A DNA stretch of 64,000 bases from Phyto melanocephala (taxonomy: Eukaryota > Arthropoda > Insecta > Diptera > Rhinophoridae), in the NCBI GenBank assembly GCA_941918925.1, contig OW799236.1, positions 99,216,562 to 99,280,561 on the forward strand, in the 5' to 3' direction. Both the position numbers and the translations under genes were made by a program. Positions 1-11,290 of the stretch are shown piece after piece (within the stretch, counting starts at the first letter, position 1; each line of letters starts with the position of its first letter). The notes beneath the pieces are model-generated. The model was not told the DNA's origin and did no database searches. It saw nothing but the letters and a program-made list of their open reading frames with translations.

Positions 1-71
1 ATATATTAGTTTTGGAGATAATACTTACTTTATTTTTTTATTTTCTAAGAAAGTGTTTCCTAGCAAACAAT

Positions 72-463
72 GGGCCAATTCAAAGTAGACTCTCATATTG
101 TACTATGTCATATAATTCATATTAATATGACTAGTGACTTTGAACACCTTTTGTTAACAAATTATGTATTTAATACAAGAAAGAAGACAAAGAGATGACG
201 CTGTTAAAAATTGTATGTATACAGGAAAGAAGAAAGAAGAAAATAGAAAATATCCTCTTTAAAAGGTGAGAAGCGAAGAAATTCTCTCTGAGAGACAGTA
301 TGGTTAAAAGTATAACATAAACAATTTCTTATACATAGGAAACAAATGTGTAAAGTCATATTATTTTTTTTGTATTGAAATTACTAACAAAAATTTTATG
401 CATGCATAAAATAATATGAAATAGTACAAATATGACTGATATGCAACCACTTTGAATTGGCCC
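72..463. mobile_element. MITE with 15-bp TIRs GGGCCAATTCAAAGT
   Basis: The segment starts GGGCCAATTCAAAGT and ends with its exact reverse complement, flanked on both sides by AAT (69-71 and 464-466), a possible 3-bp target duplication. The 392-bp interior has no coding capacity. It lies in an intron of the Argonaute gene. The superfamily is not resolved. Confidence 0.7.
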
Positions 464-466
464 AAT

Positions 467-785
467 ATATTTGAGGTAGGCGTACTTTTGCGTTATTACA
501 ATAATATAAGCTAAAAAGCTATATTTGCAAATTTCAAAATCGTCCACAAAATTTTGCTTTTTTGAGCTTGTAAGTTTTATAAGTAGGTTATGCTATATAT
601 GAGAAGTGGGCGTTTCATAGTAATTTCTGCTTTGATTTTTAAACACAGACCATTATTCTTCCAAATTATTATTCATAGAAAAATTCTACGAATTTAAAAA
701 AAGCGTTAAATGAGACAATATTTATGTGTTATATTATGGTAAAGGGTACTATCAGATTCGGCACGGCCGAATATATCACTCAAGA
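467..785 (+). mobile_element. Degenerate DINE-1/HINE fragment
   Basis: Contains the GTGGGCG-type motif and the 3' signature GATTCGGCACGGCCGAAT followed by a decayed tail. The matching 5' end is missing, so this is a 3' remnant of the helentron-like family seen many times in the window. Confidence 0.6.
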
Positions 786-820
786 AAAAAAATTGTTAAT
801 CAATCAAAAATTATACTTAC

Positions 821-3800
821 TTTTGCTAAAGGATCAAAGAAATTTCTTCCAACCAATTGCAATTGAAGTCCTTCCATAGCACGACGTAAAATTAAGTTTA
901 ATACTTGAATTTGTTGTGCGTCCGTAACATCTACGATTCCAACATGTTTGATTTTTATTTGTATAGTTTCTCCTTCACGATTTTTTGTCAAAAGTTCTTT
1001 TTGCCCATTTTCAGCTTGATCCATAAAAAAAGTTGTACAAAATAGCAATGTACCATCAAATATATAACCACCAAATAGGTCTTTATGTTGAGCCAGATAA
1101 GCACGACGAACGCGAATCATATCTACATCAGGGCTAAAGTCCACACGATATTGATGTATAGACCACTTGGGTTTTCTAAGTATACGAAAATAATTTGTTT
1201 GAACAGATATTTTATTGCCAATTTGGCCACATTTTGTTTTTAGATTTTGAGGACGTGAATGAACAAGTTCAGCAATAACGCGTTTACCACGAACTACTCC
1301 ACGATTATCATCTTTTCCAACAGCTGCAATAAAAATATAAAAAAGTAAACATATAAATATTAAAATCTAAATAAGGTCAGAATCAGTCTTATTATGAGTG
1401 TCGTTGTTGCACTTGGCCTTTTACTGTCGTTTAAAAAAAAAAAAAAACGAAACGATAGCGCCACTTACAATTAGGCTAAATATAAAACAAACCTCCTTGT
1501 GATTCAACAACTGGAACATCTCGATGAGTTGTCGCTCGTCCTAATGTTGCTGGAGCCGGTGGCCGCTGTTGCGCTATTGCTGTTGGTTGTGCCGGGCTCA
1601 TAACTGCACCTCCTCGGCTTGTTCCCCGTGCACCACCAACGTTTGGATTACCCCATGCGAAAGGAGCTGATCCTGCAACTTCTGGTGCCAATGGTCCTGG
1701 AGGAGCATTTGCCGCCTAAAATTAATTTTGTATAATTTATTTTTTTTTTTGCAATATAAAACCTTTATGTCTTTATATCTTGAGATTATAACTAATACTA
1801 CAAACTAATACTAAATTGTACATACACTCTCGGACAAAAAAAACATAAATTCTTATTTATAAAATATACTTAAATAACCATTAGAGATTGTGTTGAATTT
1901 CATATTTGTTTATTTGATTTTCATTTAGTAAAATATGTATTTAAAGAATTCTAGCAATAGGCTTCGGCCTTACAGGCTTTTTGTATTGTAAATAAAAAAA
2001 ACACTAAAAAATTCTTAATTAAAACAACCAAAATCTAATAAAAAAATGAGTAAAATGCATTATTTTGATGCAGCAAAAGAAGTTCAATACTATATACATA
2101 CTCATTAATAAAATTAGTGTTTTGGGTAACATTGAGGGGATTAAATTTGATAAGGAAGGAGATAGGCTGGAAGCCAAGATATACATACCTCCAATACCTA
2201 CACTCGAAAATTCCTACAATTCATTAATGCTTTAAATATAAGGAATTAAAATAAAAAACCTGCAAACAACAGTCCTATCAAGTCATCATTGCCTATCTAC
2301 TAGCCACCCGATCCCTACGATAAATCCTATGATACTCTCTGCATACCTAATTCATCGTGGAAACGCTTCTCCAGCCACCTCACTCGTATGGTTTCGTTGT
2401 TGTAACAAATCTGCTGTCGACAGCAGTTCCAACAGAGATTGGCATGACTATGCTGGTGACATGCCATCAGAAACTGCTCGATCAGAATAACATTGAGCTG
2501 TTTGACAGGCCATATCATGGTCTCCTCATGCAAGTGATTTACATTTGTCAATTGCAGGCGGTGTAGTTACAAATGGAGGTGTCGTGAGGAAAAATGAAGG
2601 AGGCTTTTAAATACTACTACTAGAATTTTCGAATTCTGTACCGAAGGAATAGGGCTACCATTGACTGAGATATCAAGTACCCTCCTTACTTTCTTTGCCC
2701 TAGAGGTACACAGTGACTGTGTAGATTTAGAATTTAATAACCTCAAATTGAGTTCCTGGAAGAAATGTGTTATGGTGGTAGATAATGAGTTATTTTGTCA
2801 CTTAATTCATTAATAGTAATCATGTATTACAAAGGAATTAATAAATAAATAAATAAATTAATATGATTTTGCAGTTCCAGGCAGTTACAGACATGCTGTA
2901 CGTTTCATCTCCTGTCTTCTACTTGTCCTCACACATCATACAATAATCCGGAGTGTCTCGTTCTCACGTATCCTAGTAATGGCTCCGATAGTCGCCCTCA
3001 GGTATATCCTATTTAAGTCCAGAAGTATTTTATGAGTTCGCTGGCTATAAAGCCCTTGACACTATGCAGTTCCTTCTGTTCCTCCATGCTCTATCAGTCT
3101 TGTCTGACATCTACTCCCTTATCCGTCTAAAGTAGTAACCCATTGGTGACCTTACCATACTTTCTTCACGTGTCAACCCTTAATGCTAATCGACCGCGCT
3201 TAAGTTAATCCGATAACACCAAAGTCCCTCCGTAACCTAACACATTAAGAAACCCATAATTCTCCCTATTTAATATTTCTGGAAATTTCATTACAGGCGA
3301 TTCCCACATGCTTTAGGAGCGTGAACATTTTTGCAGTTATGGCGCAATATTACATTTTTGTGTTAAGATGTATTGAAATCATGGTGTAATTACTTGATGA
3401 TAGCATAAAGGAGAGCATTTTTGACTCTCTTTTTATATATGGAGTTTGACAATTCTTGGCACTGGAATCTCTTTTTTTATATATGGTGCTTGACAACCAT
3501 TGAGACAAAAAAAATAATCAGCTGGGCTGGCACCGCCACCTTGTATGTGTGCCTTATTTTTAATCAACTTCGCAAAAAAATAAGAGTAGGGACCTTTCTA
3601 CTTGTGGCCATCGATATGTACATATACAAAAATCATACCGGTTTAGAGTAAAATTAAATTGTTTGGAATTGTCATAGCATGTTAGCTATAAAAACACTAC
3701 AATAATAATTTGGTTTTCGGAATATAGAAAAAGCAGGAACAGTTTTATATAAATAATTGCATCTACTTTAAAATTATCAGCGTTTAAGAAAACAAAACTA

Positions 3801-3926
3801 AATTTCAAAATAATCTAGGTTACTTACCGCTTGTGGTTGTCGTCTGCCTCGTCTACTACTTGTTGCTTGGTTACTGGGACCAGCCCTTCCACGTGCACGA
3901 CCAGCATTTCCTGACGGCTTATCCAT
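821..3926 (-). CDS. aub: PIWI-clade Argonaute, aubergine-like, 5' part
   Basis: piRNA-binding Argonaute that silences transposons in the germline. Three coding exons are readable on the minus strand: 3828-3926 (33 codons from ATG), 1493-1715, and 821-1323. All have GT-AG introns and consistent phases (0, 1, 0). Exons 1-2 encode a low-complexity N terminus rich in RG/GR dipeptides (RARGRAG, RRGRRQ, ARGTSRGG), the type that is arginine-methylated and bound by Tudor proteins in PIWI proteins. Exon 3 encodes the ArgoN/linker region with QTNYFRI, VDFSPDVD, GGYIFDGTLLFC and QVLNLILRRAMEGL. GGYIFDG, the TKNREGETIQIKIK stretch and RRAMEGL look more like Aub than Piwi. PAZ, MID and PIWI exons lie beyond base 1, so the gene is 3'-truncated by the window edge. 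Intron 1 (2.1 kb) holds a LINE fragment. PIWI clade is near certain; aub rather than a paralog is an inference. Confidence 0.85.
1716..3827 (-). other. Intron 1 of the aub-like gene
   Basis: A 2.1-kb intron with GTAAGT donor and TTTTAG acceptor. Apart from the jockey-type fragment at about 2280-2560, I recognise no gene. The stretch 2870-3260 is less AT-rich than its surroundings and may be a further decayed retroelement piece, but I see no protein motif that proves it. Confidence 0.5.
2280..2560 (-). pseudogene. Jockey-clade LINE ORF2 C-terminal fragment
   Basis: The minus-strand translation reads HLHEETMIWPVKQLN then EQFLMACHQHSH. This resembles the C-terminal end of jockey-type ORF2 proteins, which carry a 'L..E...LPV..HN..L..QFL..C....HP' signature. 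No reverse-transcriptase core is present, so it is a small dead fragment inside intron 1 of the Argonaute gene. Confidence 0.6.
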
Positions 3927-4394
3927 TTTACTTTAGTAATCTAATTCGTACGCACCCCTTTTCGAAATGTTTGAAATTAAAAAAACACTAAAAACACAAA
4001 TGGTAAGTGCGTCATTCAAATAAAAAAAGAAGCGTCAGTATCAAGTTACCGTTATCTGAAAATCCAATGACACCACACTCGACCTCACTAGCAAAAGGAA
4101 TAATTATTAATGTCAAACACTTGCGATAAAAATTATAATCAACGCCAGTGGTATCATATTCTGTGCCAGTGGTTCTTTGTTCTATTTTTTTTTTTATAAA
4201 GTTTGACATTCGGTTCACACTAAATGAACAAATACACTAACCCTACGTTGCCACAAGCAATTATTTACTTGCAAGTAGTGTATACGTATTACTAACGAAA
4301 ATCAGGAGAAATGCCAAAAAAACACAAAAATTTTTTGAGTGGCTACACAGCACAGTGCAAGTTCATTTTTAAAATGTCGTCAACAAATAAACTT

Positions 4395-5658
4395 CAAACA
4401 AATTTAAAACAAATGGCGCTGCTTCAATTGGTAATTAAGTGTTGTCAATAGCCACTATTGAACGTTACCTTTAGACATGTAACTTTTTAATATAATTTTT
4501 ATACCCTTCACACAGTGAAAAAGGGTATATATAGGTTTGTCATTCCGTGTGAAATTTCTACAATTTTCATTTCCGACCCCATAAAGTATATATTTTCTGA
4601 AAGCTTATGAATAGGGGAGTCGATTAAGCTCTGTCAGTCTGTCCGTCTGACCGTCTGTCCGTGTGTATGTTGAAATCAACTTTTTGAAGCCCCCTGATAT
4701 CGCTTGGACCCGGGTAAGGTATTAAAATATCAGAAATATTCGGGAGTAGATCGGTATTGAAAATCAGAAACATCGGTACATAAACAACTGAGATATGAGC
4801 AAAAACCCACGACCACCTCGATTTTTTTTTTCACAAAAACAACATTACAACAACAACATACATACATACAAACGTGTATACTGGTTAGAGAAAACGTGGC
4901 ATCGAATCCCAGCTGAGCCGAAAAAAATTTTTTTTTTAATATTTTTAAAATTTTTTTTTTTATTTTTTATTTAATATATTTTTTATATTTTTATTATTAT
5001 TTTTTATTATTTTTTTTTTAATTTTTTTTTTATTTTTTTTTTTTGTTTTATATATATTGTATACATAATAATTTTTTTTTAAATTTTTTTTAAAATTTTT
5101 TTTTTTAATTTTTTTTAAAATTTTTTAAAATTTTTTGTTTTTTTAACATACATACGTGAATTTTTAATTTTACAATGGGACGTTTTTATATATGTATGTT
5201 TTTATATGTATGTACGTATATCATATGGGATGAATGGTGACACAAACCACTGTTATTGCATGACTACACGTTGTGAAGGGTATATAAGATTCGGCACGGC
5301 CGAATATAGCGCTCTTACTTGTTTTTTATTAAATTTTGAGATTTATATTAAAACTTACATTTTAAATGAATATTTATATTTTTTCTTAATATTCTTCATA
5401 TACATATATACATATTTATTAAAAAAATTAGCTGAATTATTTACCACAATTGTATGATATATTGTTGAGTTAACAAAAAACTCAGTATTAGACAACACTT
5501 TTTTTCGGCTTGTCACTTTACTTGCCGTAACTGTAAAAATTGTACTTGCTTAAAAATTTCTAAGCAAGCTGAGTCGCAGGTTGCCAAAATGTGGTTGTGT
5601 TAGTAAAAAAGTGTTAGTGTATTGGTTTTTTTTCACTTGCACTTGCATGTGGCAACGG
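4395..5658. repeat. Direct duplication, unit A (carries a HINE)
   Basis: Unit A begins CAAACAAATTTAAAACAAAT and ends GGCAACGGTAGGT. Unit B (5662-6784) has the same order of sequence with only scattered differences. Unit A is interrupted by the HINE at 4501-5325; without it the unit is about 440 bp. Each unit therefore preserves the empty site of the insertion in the other. Confidence 0.8.
4501..5325 (+). mobile_element. DINE-1/INE-1-type helentron-like element (HINE)
   Basis: Full-length copy. The 5' end folds as ATACCCTTCAC...GTGAAAAAGGGTAT. The interior holds GACCCCATAAAGTATATA, a CTGTCCGTCTG-rich stretch, an ACATACATAC microsatellite and a long A/T tract. The 3' end carries subterminal GTGAAGGGTATA and the perfect 7-bp hairpin ATTCGGC-ACG-GCCGAAT, then CTCTTACTTGTTTT. 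This matches the known architecture of Drosophila INE-1/DINE-1, non-autonomous relatives of Helentrons. Comparison with unit B shows insertion inside a T run. No coding capacity. Confidence 0.9.
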
Positions 5659-5991
5659 TAGGTCAAACAAATTTAAAACAAATGGCGCTGCTTCAATTGG
5701 TAATTAAGTGTTGTCAATAGCCACTATTGAACGTTACCTTTAGACATATAACTTTTTAAATAATTTTTTTATTAAAAATTGATATTTATATTAAAACTTA
5801 CATTTAAAATGAATATTTATAATTTTTCTTAATATTCTTCATATACATATATACATATTTATCAAAAAAACTAGCTGAATTATTTATCACAACTGTATGA
5901 TATATTAGTGAGTTTACAAAAAAGTCAGTGTTAGACAACACTGTTTTTCAGCTTGTCACTTTACTTGCCGTAACTGTAAAAATTTTACTTG

Positions 5992-6667
5992 CACGGCTTT
6001 CAGACTAGGCAAGTCACTTGCGCAAGTGATTTGCGCAAGTGTTGTGTTTATAGGCAAAAGGAGTAAGGTCGGGTTAAGAGGAAGAAACTTGCTCATTTTT
6101 GAGTACACACTTGCCTGTACTCGGCAAGTACGAGCAAGTTTTTGTTGAGAAACCAAAAACAAAAGAGTAATAAAAACAAACAAGAGTGCTATATTCGGCC
6201 GTGCCGAATCTTATATACCCTTCACAACGTGTTGTCATGCAACAACAATTGTTTATGTCACCATTTATCTCATATGAAATACGTACATACAAAACATACA
6301 TATATAAAAACATCCCATCGTAATATTATACATTTAGTTTACTTATGTGCTTAAAAAAAATAAATTAAAAGAAAAATTAAAAATAAAACAATAAAAATTT
6401 GAATAAAATATAAAATAAAAAAAATTTTTTGGCTCACTCTAACCAGTATACCACGTTTGTATGTATGTGTAGATAATTGATAATTGTAGAAATTTCAAAC
6501 GGAATGACAAACCTATATATACCCTTTTTCACTGTGTGAAGAGTATAATAAGTAAAAGAGAACGAAACTTGGGCAAGTCAGTTGCTGAGTCTGAACATGA
6601 AAGCAAGTTCAAAGAAAAATAAAAGAAAATAACTTGAGCAAGTGACTTGCCTAGTCAGAAAGGGGTG
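5992..6667. mobile_element. TIR element with 3-bp TTG duplication
   Basis: Ends are inverted repeats sharing GACTAGGCAAGTCACTTGC, with outermost bases CAC at both ends. Flanks are TTG (5989-5991 and 6668-6670). Unit A of the surrounding duplication shows the uninterrupted site with a single TTG. A HINE (6178-6546) is nested inside. CAC ends plus a 3-bp duplication would suit a CACTA-like group, but no transposase is present and the assignment is open. Confidence 0.75.
6178..6546 (-). mobile_element. HINE, internally deleted
   Basis: Reverse-orientation copy from AACAAGAGTGCTATATTCGG to the 5' hairpin ACCCTTTTTCACTGTGTGAAG. Most of the interior is missing, giving about 370 bp. It is nested in the TIR element 5992-6667. 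Confidence 0.85.
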
Positions 6668-6922
6668 TTGCTTAAAAATTTCTTCGCAAGCTGAGTCGCA
6701 GGTTGTCAAAGTGTAGTTGTGTTAGTAAAAAAGTGTTAGTGTGTTGGTTTTTTTTCATTTGCACTTGCATGTGGCAACGGTAGGTAAGGTGAATTCATAC
6801 AGATGAAATTATCAGCCAAGCTGATGAGGAAACATAATGTCAAAATTTGTTACACTCGCCATAGTTTCATTATTTACCGCAGGGCTGGAAAATGAGATTT
6901 TTATTTCGGTATTGAACAATTA

Positions 6923-7350
6923 CGCTGGGTCTCCACGTAGCAATTTTCATTGCTAAGAATAAGCAAAAACGTCGGCAGAATAACGGCACTTTATTGCTAA
7001 GGTATGTTTATTTTCACTGGGTGGAGAACACGACACAAATAATTTTTTTTATAATTTAATATTTTTGTTTTAACTTTTATGAGTTTTTTTGGAATACCTC
7101 ACTCTTAATTATTATCAGGTAAAATTATTTTAATTTTCCTTTGTTTCTGCAAAGAAAAACATAAAATTCAAAGAAAATTAAACGATTTTGACAGCTAATT
7201 GGGGCAATAATTGCTCAAGCAATCAGCAGAGCAATGATTGCGCAATAAATTGCTACATATGGCAATTTGCGGTCTACACCTTGCAATTTCTATGGACGCA
7301 ATCAATTTTGACATTTGCGGTAATAAATATTGCTACGTGGAGACCACGGA
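6923..7350. mobile_element. PIF/Harbinger-like MITE, TTA duplication (copy 1)
   Basis: The TIR core is GGTCTCCACGTAGCAAT at both ends. Flanks are TTA at 6920-6922 and 7351-7353. The 428-bp interior has no gene but contains further inverted motifs such as GACAGCTAATTG and AGCAATCAGCAGAGCAA. Other copies are at 8018-9642 and 58185-58899. Confidence 0.8.
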
Positions 7351-7353
7351 TTA

Positions 7354-8017
7354 GAGCCTTTTTACACTTGCTCACATCCACTCACATCTTTCATCAAATC
7401 AACAAGATGTTAACATCTTCCCATATGAATTGTACGTGTTTGTGTGTCAACATGTTTCAACATCTTTTAAAGATGTTCCTAACTCATTTTGTTCCACTCA
7501 ACATCTTTCGATTATTTTAGTGTCTTCCCTAGAAATTACTGTAAAAAATACATACCATTACTAGAAAAAAATTACAAGCGCAAAAACAATAATACATACA
7601 ACAAGTGGACTTTTAATATGTCGTATAATGTAAGATATTTTAATTATTTTCGTTCTCTAATAAAATTTAACGAAATTGGCATATTATAATAACAATTGCT
7701 TTCCAAGGGCAATAATTAATACAATTAATATAGAATTTTTAAATTCCATTTTTTTTAAGTTTTATTTGCGCAAACATGTAAAATAGGTAGGTAGGTAAGT
7801 AAGGCCGGTGTGAAGTAACCTTTACACCCTCACCCAGAGACCAATACGGTCCATTGTGATGCCTAACATGTAAAATAAATATTATGACAGATGAAAGATG
7901 TTGCAAATGTAAACTACTTTTTTTCATTTTCAACATCTTCCACTCATTCCGCTATTAACTTAAGTGTACTTTTGTGATAAATGTACCAAATGCATATTTG
8001 TTGCTCTTTTACAACTA
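7354..8017. other. Intergenic, no gene recognised
   Basis: AT-rich sequence with several CAACATCTTT/AAAGATGTTG motifs in both orientations (about 7385-7510 and 7890-7940), probably a decayed inverted-repeat element. At 7790-7865 a GC-richer stretch ending GGTCCATTGTGATGCC resembles fly LINE 3' tails, but this is weak. Confidence 0.35.
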
Positions 8018-8113
8018 CGCTGGATCTCCACGTAGCAATTTTAATTGCTAAGCATAAGCAAAAACGTCGGCAGAATAGCGTCACTTTATTGCTAAAGTAT
8101 GTTTATTTTCATT

Positions 8114-9307
8114 GGCCCTTCACAAACTAGACTAAGATTTAAGCTATCAATTTTTGTTCTTTTCGTAACATACGGTAATAATTGTTTCTGGTATAATTTG
8201 TATACATGTAAAAGGCTTTTTTTATACCCTTCACCAGTGGTGCTCAAGGGTATATATAGCTTTGTCATTCCGTTTGTAATTTCTACAATTTTCATTTCCG
8301 ACCCCATAAAGTATATATTTTCTGAAAGCTTATGAATAGAGGAGTCGATTAAGCCCTGACCGTCTGTCCGTCTGCCCGTCTGTCCGTGTGTTGGTTGAAA
8401 TTAACTTTTAAAAGCAACTATATGTTCCTCAGATCTGTATATGGTATCAATCTCTTGGAAATATCCAGGAATGAATCGCTATTGAAATTCAGCACAATCG
8501 CCCAATAACTTTCTGAGATATGAGCAAAAAACCACGACCACCTCGTTTTTTTCACAATTACAACAACAACATACATACATACATACATACATGTAAAAAA
8601 CATACCAAACAAAAAAATTACAAAAAAAAAAAAATATTAAAAATAAGAAAAAAAATAACAAAAAAAACTACAAAAAAAAAATTTTAAAAAAATTTTTCTA
8701 AAAAAATTTTTTAAAAACAATTTAAAAAAAATATAAAAAAAAATAATAAAATATAAATAATATATTAAATAAAATAAAATAAAATTTTTTTGGCTCAGCT
8801 GGGATTCGATGCCACATTTATTCTAACGTGTACGTATGCACGTATTTTATATGAGATGAATGGTGATACAAACAATTGTTATTGCATGACTACACGTTGT
8901 GAAGGGTATATGAGATTCGGCACGGCCGAATATAGCACTGTTACTTGTTTCATTTGACGTTTGACTTTGCGTACATAGGTTTAAGCGCATAAATTTAAAA
9001 TCCACGCGAATATGGTGGATATGTGAGAGACAGCATATTGTCTGTTTTGAGCAAAAAAAAAACAAGTAAAAATAGTAGTAAAAGCAAAACAAAATATGGC
9101 CATAATTAAATAGTCAATACAAGGCCAATTCATTGCATTTATAAAAGCAAAGATGCATGAAAAGTCTGCTGGCGCGACCAGCACCCCTCTTTCGAATTCA
9201 TTGTTACACCACGACGGTCAACTTATGACTGAATTCGATACTCTTCACCTCTTTTGCCTATAAACAGTCATTTTGTTCTGCAGAATTAGTCTAATGAGTG
9301 AAGGGCC
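8114..9307. mobile_element. TIR element GGCCCTTCAC with ATT duplication
   Basis: Left end GGCCCTTCACAAACTAGACT and a right end whose reverse complement begins GGCCCTTCACTCATTAGACT. ATT flanks it at 8111-8113 and 9308-9310. Comparison with the uninterrupted MITE at 6923-7350 supports the boundaries. About 470 bp remain when the nested HINE (8224-8950) is removed. Superfamily not resolved. Confidence 0.75.
8224..8950 (+). mobile_element. HINE, GTGCTCAAGGG subfamily
   Basis: 5' hairpin ATACCCTTCACCAGTGGTGCTCAAGGGTAT-type (stem arms ATACCCTT and AAGGGTAT), interior GACCCCATAAAG, and 3' hairpin ATTCGGCACGGCCGAAT with CTTGTTT end. It differs from 4501-5325 in the 5' loop, defining a second subfamily also seen at 10512 and 21913. 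Confidence 0.85.
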
Positions 9308-9695
9308 ATTGGGTGGAGGACACGACACAAGAAATTTATTTATAAAATTTAATATTTTTGTTTTAATTTTTATGTTTTTTTTTGGATTCCTCACTCTAAA
9401 TTATTATCAGGTAAAATTATTTTAATCTTGCTTTGTTTCTTCATAGAAAAATTAAAAAATTCATAGAAAATTAAACGATTTTGACAGCTAATTGCGGCAA
9501 TAATTGCTCAAGCAATCAGCAGAGCAACATTGCGCAAAAACTTGCTAGATATAGCAATTTACAGTCTACACGTCGCCATGTCCATGGACGCAATCAAATT
9601 TGACAATTGCGATAATAAATATTGCTACGTGAAGACTCTGGGTAAATAATGTATTTTACAAATATATTAAATCTGTTTGATAATCCCCCGACCAC

Positions 9696-10170
9696 ACGAG
9701 CAATAGATTATGTCTTAAAATGTATAAGAAATACAGCCGGCAGAATAACGGCATCAAACACGTAAATATCTTAAAACATAAAATTAAAAATTTTCCTGGT
9801 GATTGACCTATAATTTAAATTTTTATAAAATAAATACGAAACTAAATTTCAACAAAAACACTAGATTAAAACGATTCTTTTACCATTATATATTTAAATA
9901 TAATTAAAAAACTTAAATTTTTTTATAATTATTATGTTAATTTTAATATATTGTTTTTTTTTTCTGCGACGTTCCTTTATATATTAGTGTTGTTGTTACA
10001 TTTTATTTGTTTGCAATTGAATTTGACAGCTTGTGTTAAAAGATTATTGCTCAGCAATGTATTATAACATTTATTGCTAAATATGTATTCTAATACATAT
10101 TCATGCAGTCCACACGTTAATATCTTGTGTTGGCAATAGAATTTGACAGTTGCTGTGGCAATAATAATAA
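9696..10170. mobile_element. CCCCGACCACAC-family MITE, 3'-truncated copy
   Basis: Starts CCCCCGACCACACGAGCAAT and shares the interior (GCCGGCAGAATAACGGCATC, CACAAGATATTAACGTGTGG in reverse) with the complete element at 60069-61130. The right terminal repeat is lost. This copy preserves the empty site of the MITE nested in 60069-61130. Confidence 0.7.
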
Positions 10171-10332
10171 TATTAAACGTATTAAAACAACTTTTCCATT
10201 CCTGATATACGAATTGGCCTTGACATCCCCTAAAATTTGCTTGCTATATCAATTCGCCGTTGCATATACCTGTAGCATGGTACAATCATCAGTTAGCCTC
10301 ACCAAAACACCTGATTTTTTTTCTCTACCTTA

Positions 10333-11290
10333 CCCACGACTACACGAGCGAATGATAATGTCTTAATATAAGCAATAAAGCCGGCACAATAACGGCATCA
10401 AATTGCTAATGTTCAAGCTTATATCTCTAGGTGGTGAACACGTAAATATCTTAAAACATAAAATTAAAAATGTTCCTGGAGATTGATCTATAATAAAAAT
10501 AATAAAAAATAAAAACAAGTAAGAGTGGTATATTCGGCCGTGCCGAAACTTATATACCCCTCACAACGTGTAGTCATGCAATAATAACTGTTTGTATCAC
10601 CACTCATCTCATATGAAACACGTACATACATATAAAAAACATACATATATAAAAACATTCCATTGTAAAATTATAAATTGAGTTGCATATACCTGTTTCC
10701 AAAAAAAAATTAAAAAAAATTAAAAAAAAATATTTAAAAAAAAATTAAAAAAAAATTTCTTTGACTCAGCTGGGATTCGATGCCAGGTTTACTTTAACCA
10801 GTATACCATGTTTGTATGTATGTGTTGTATGTTGTTGTTGTGGAAAAAAACGAAGTGGTCGTGGTTTTTTGCTCATATCTCAAAAAGTTATAGGGCGATT
10901 GTGCTGAATTTCAATAGCGATTCATTCCCGGATATTTCCAAAAGATTGATACCATACACAGATCTGAGGAACATATAGCTGCATCTAAAAGTGGATTTCA
11001 ACCAACACCCGGGCAGACGGACAGACGATCAGGGCTTAATCGACTCCTCTATTCATAAGCTTTCAGAAAATATATACTTTATGGAGTCGGAAATGAAAAC
11101 TGTAGAAATCACAAACGGAATGACAAAGCTATATATACCCTTGTGCACCAAGGTGAAGGGTATGATAAATTTCACCAAAGGCACTAGGTTAAAAGGATTC
11201 TTTTGTCATTATATATTTAAATATAATTAAAAAACTTAATTTTTTGTATAATAACATTATGTATGTGTATATATTGCACATTTGCTTTTT
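10333..11290. mobile_element. CCCCGACCACAC-family MITE, second copy
   Basis: Begins after TTA (10330-10332) with CCCACGACTACACGAGCG and shows the same internal GCCGGCACAATAACGGCATC block. It is interrupted by the HINE at 10512-11164. Its far end is not clearly defined, so the end coordinate is approximate. Confidence 0.55.
10512..11164 (-). mobile_element. HINE, reverse copy
   Basis: Runs from AACAAGTAAGAGTGGTATAT through the hairpin, microsatellite and CTCATATCTC block to the 5' hairpin ending in GTGAAGGGTAT. It belongs to the GTGCACAAGGG subfamily. Confidence 0.85.

Larger units (their letters stand above)
5662..6784. repeat. Direct duplication, unit B (carries a TIR element)
   Basis: Second copy of the unit at 4395-5658. 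It lacks the HINE at the unit A position but carries a different insertion, the TIR element at 5992-6667. After removing insertions the units align end to end. Confidence 0.8.
8018..9642. mobile_element. PIF/Harbinger-like MITE (copy 2), interrupted
   Basis: Same family as 6923-7350, with left end CGCTGGATCTCCACGTAGC. Flanks are CTA and TAA, so the target duplication has decayed. It is interrupted by the element at 8114-9307, which itself contains a HINE. Copy 1 gives the uninterrupted sequence. Confidence 0.75.

Noticed and set aside
5206..5457. Recurring short frames containing [18 protein letters not shown] at many loci
   Set aside because: They are translations of the HINE 3' end (microsatellite, subterminal repeat and hairpin), not proteins.
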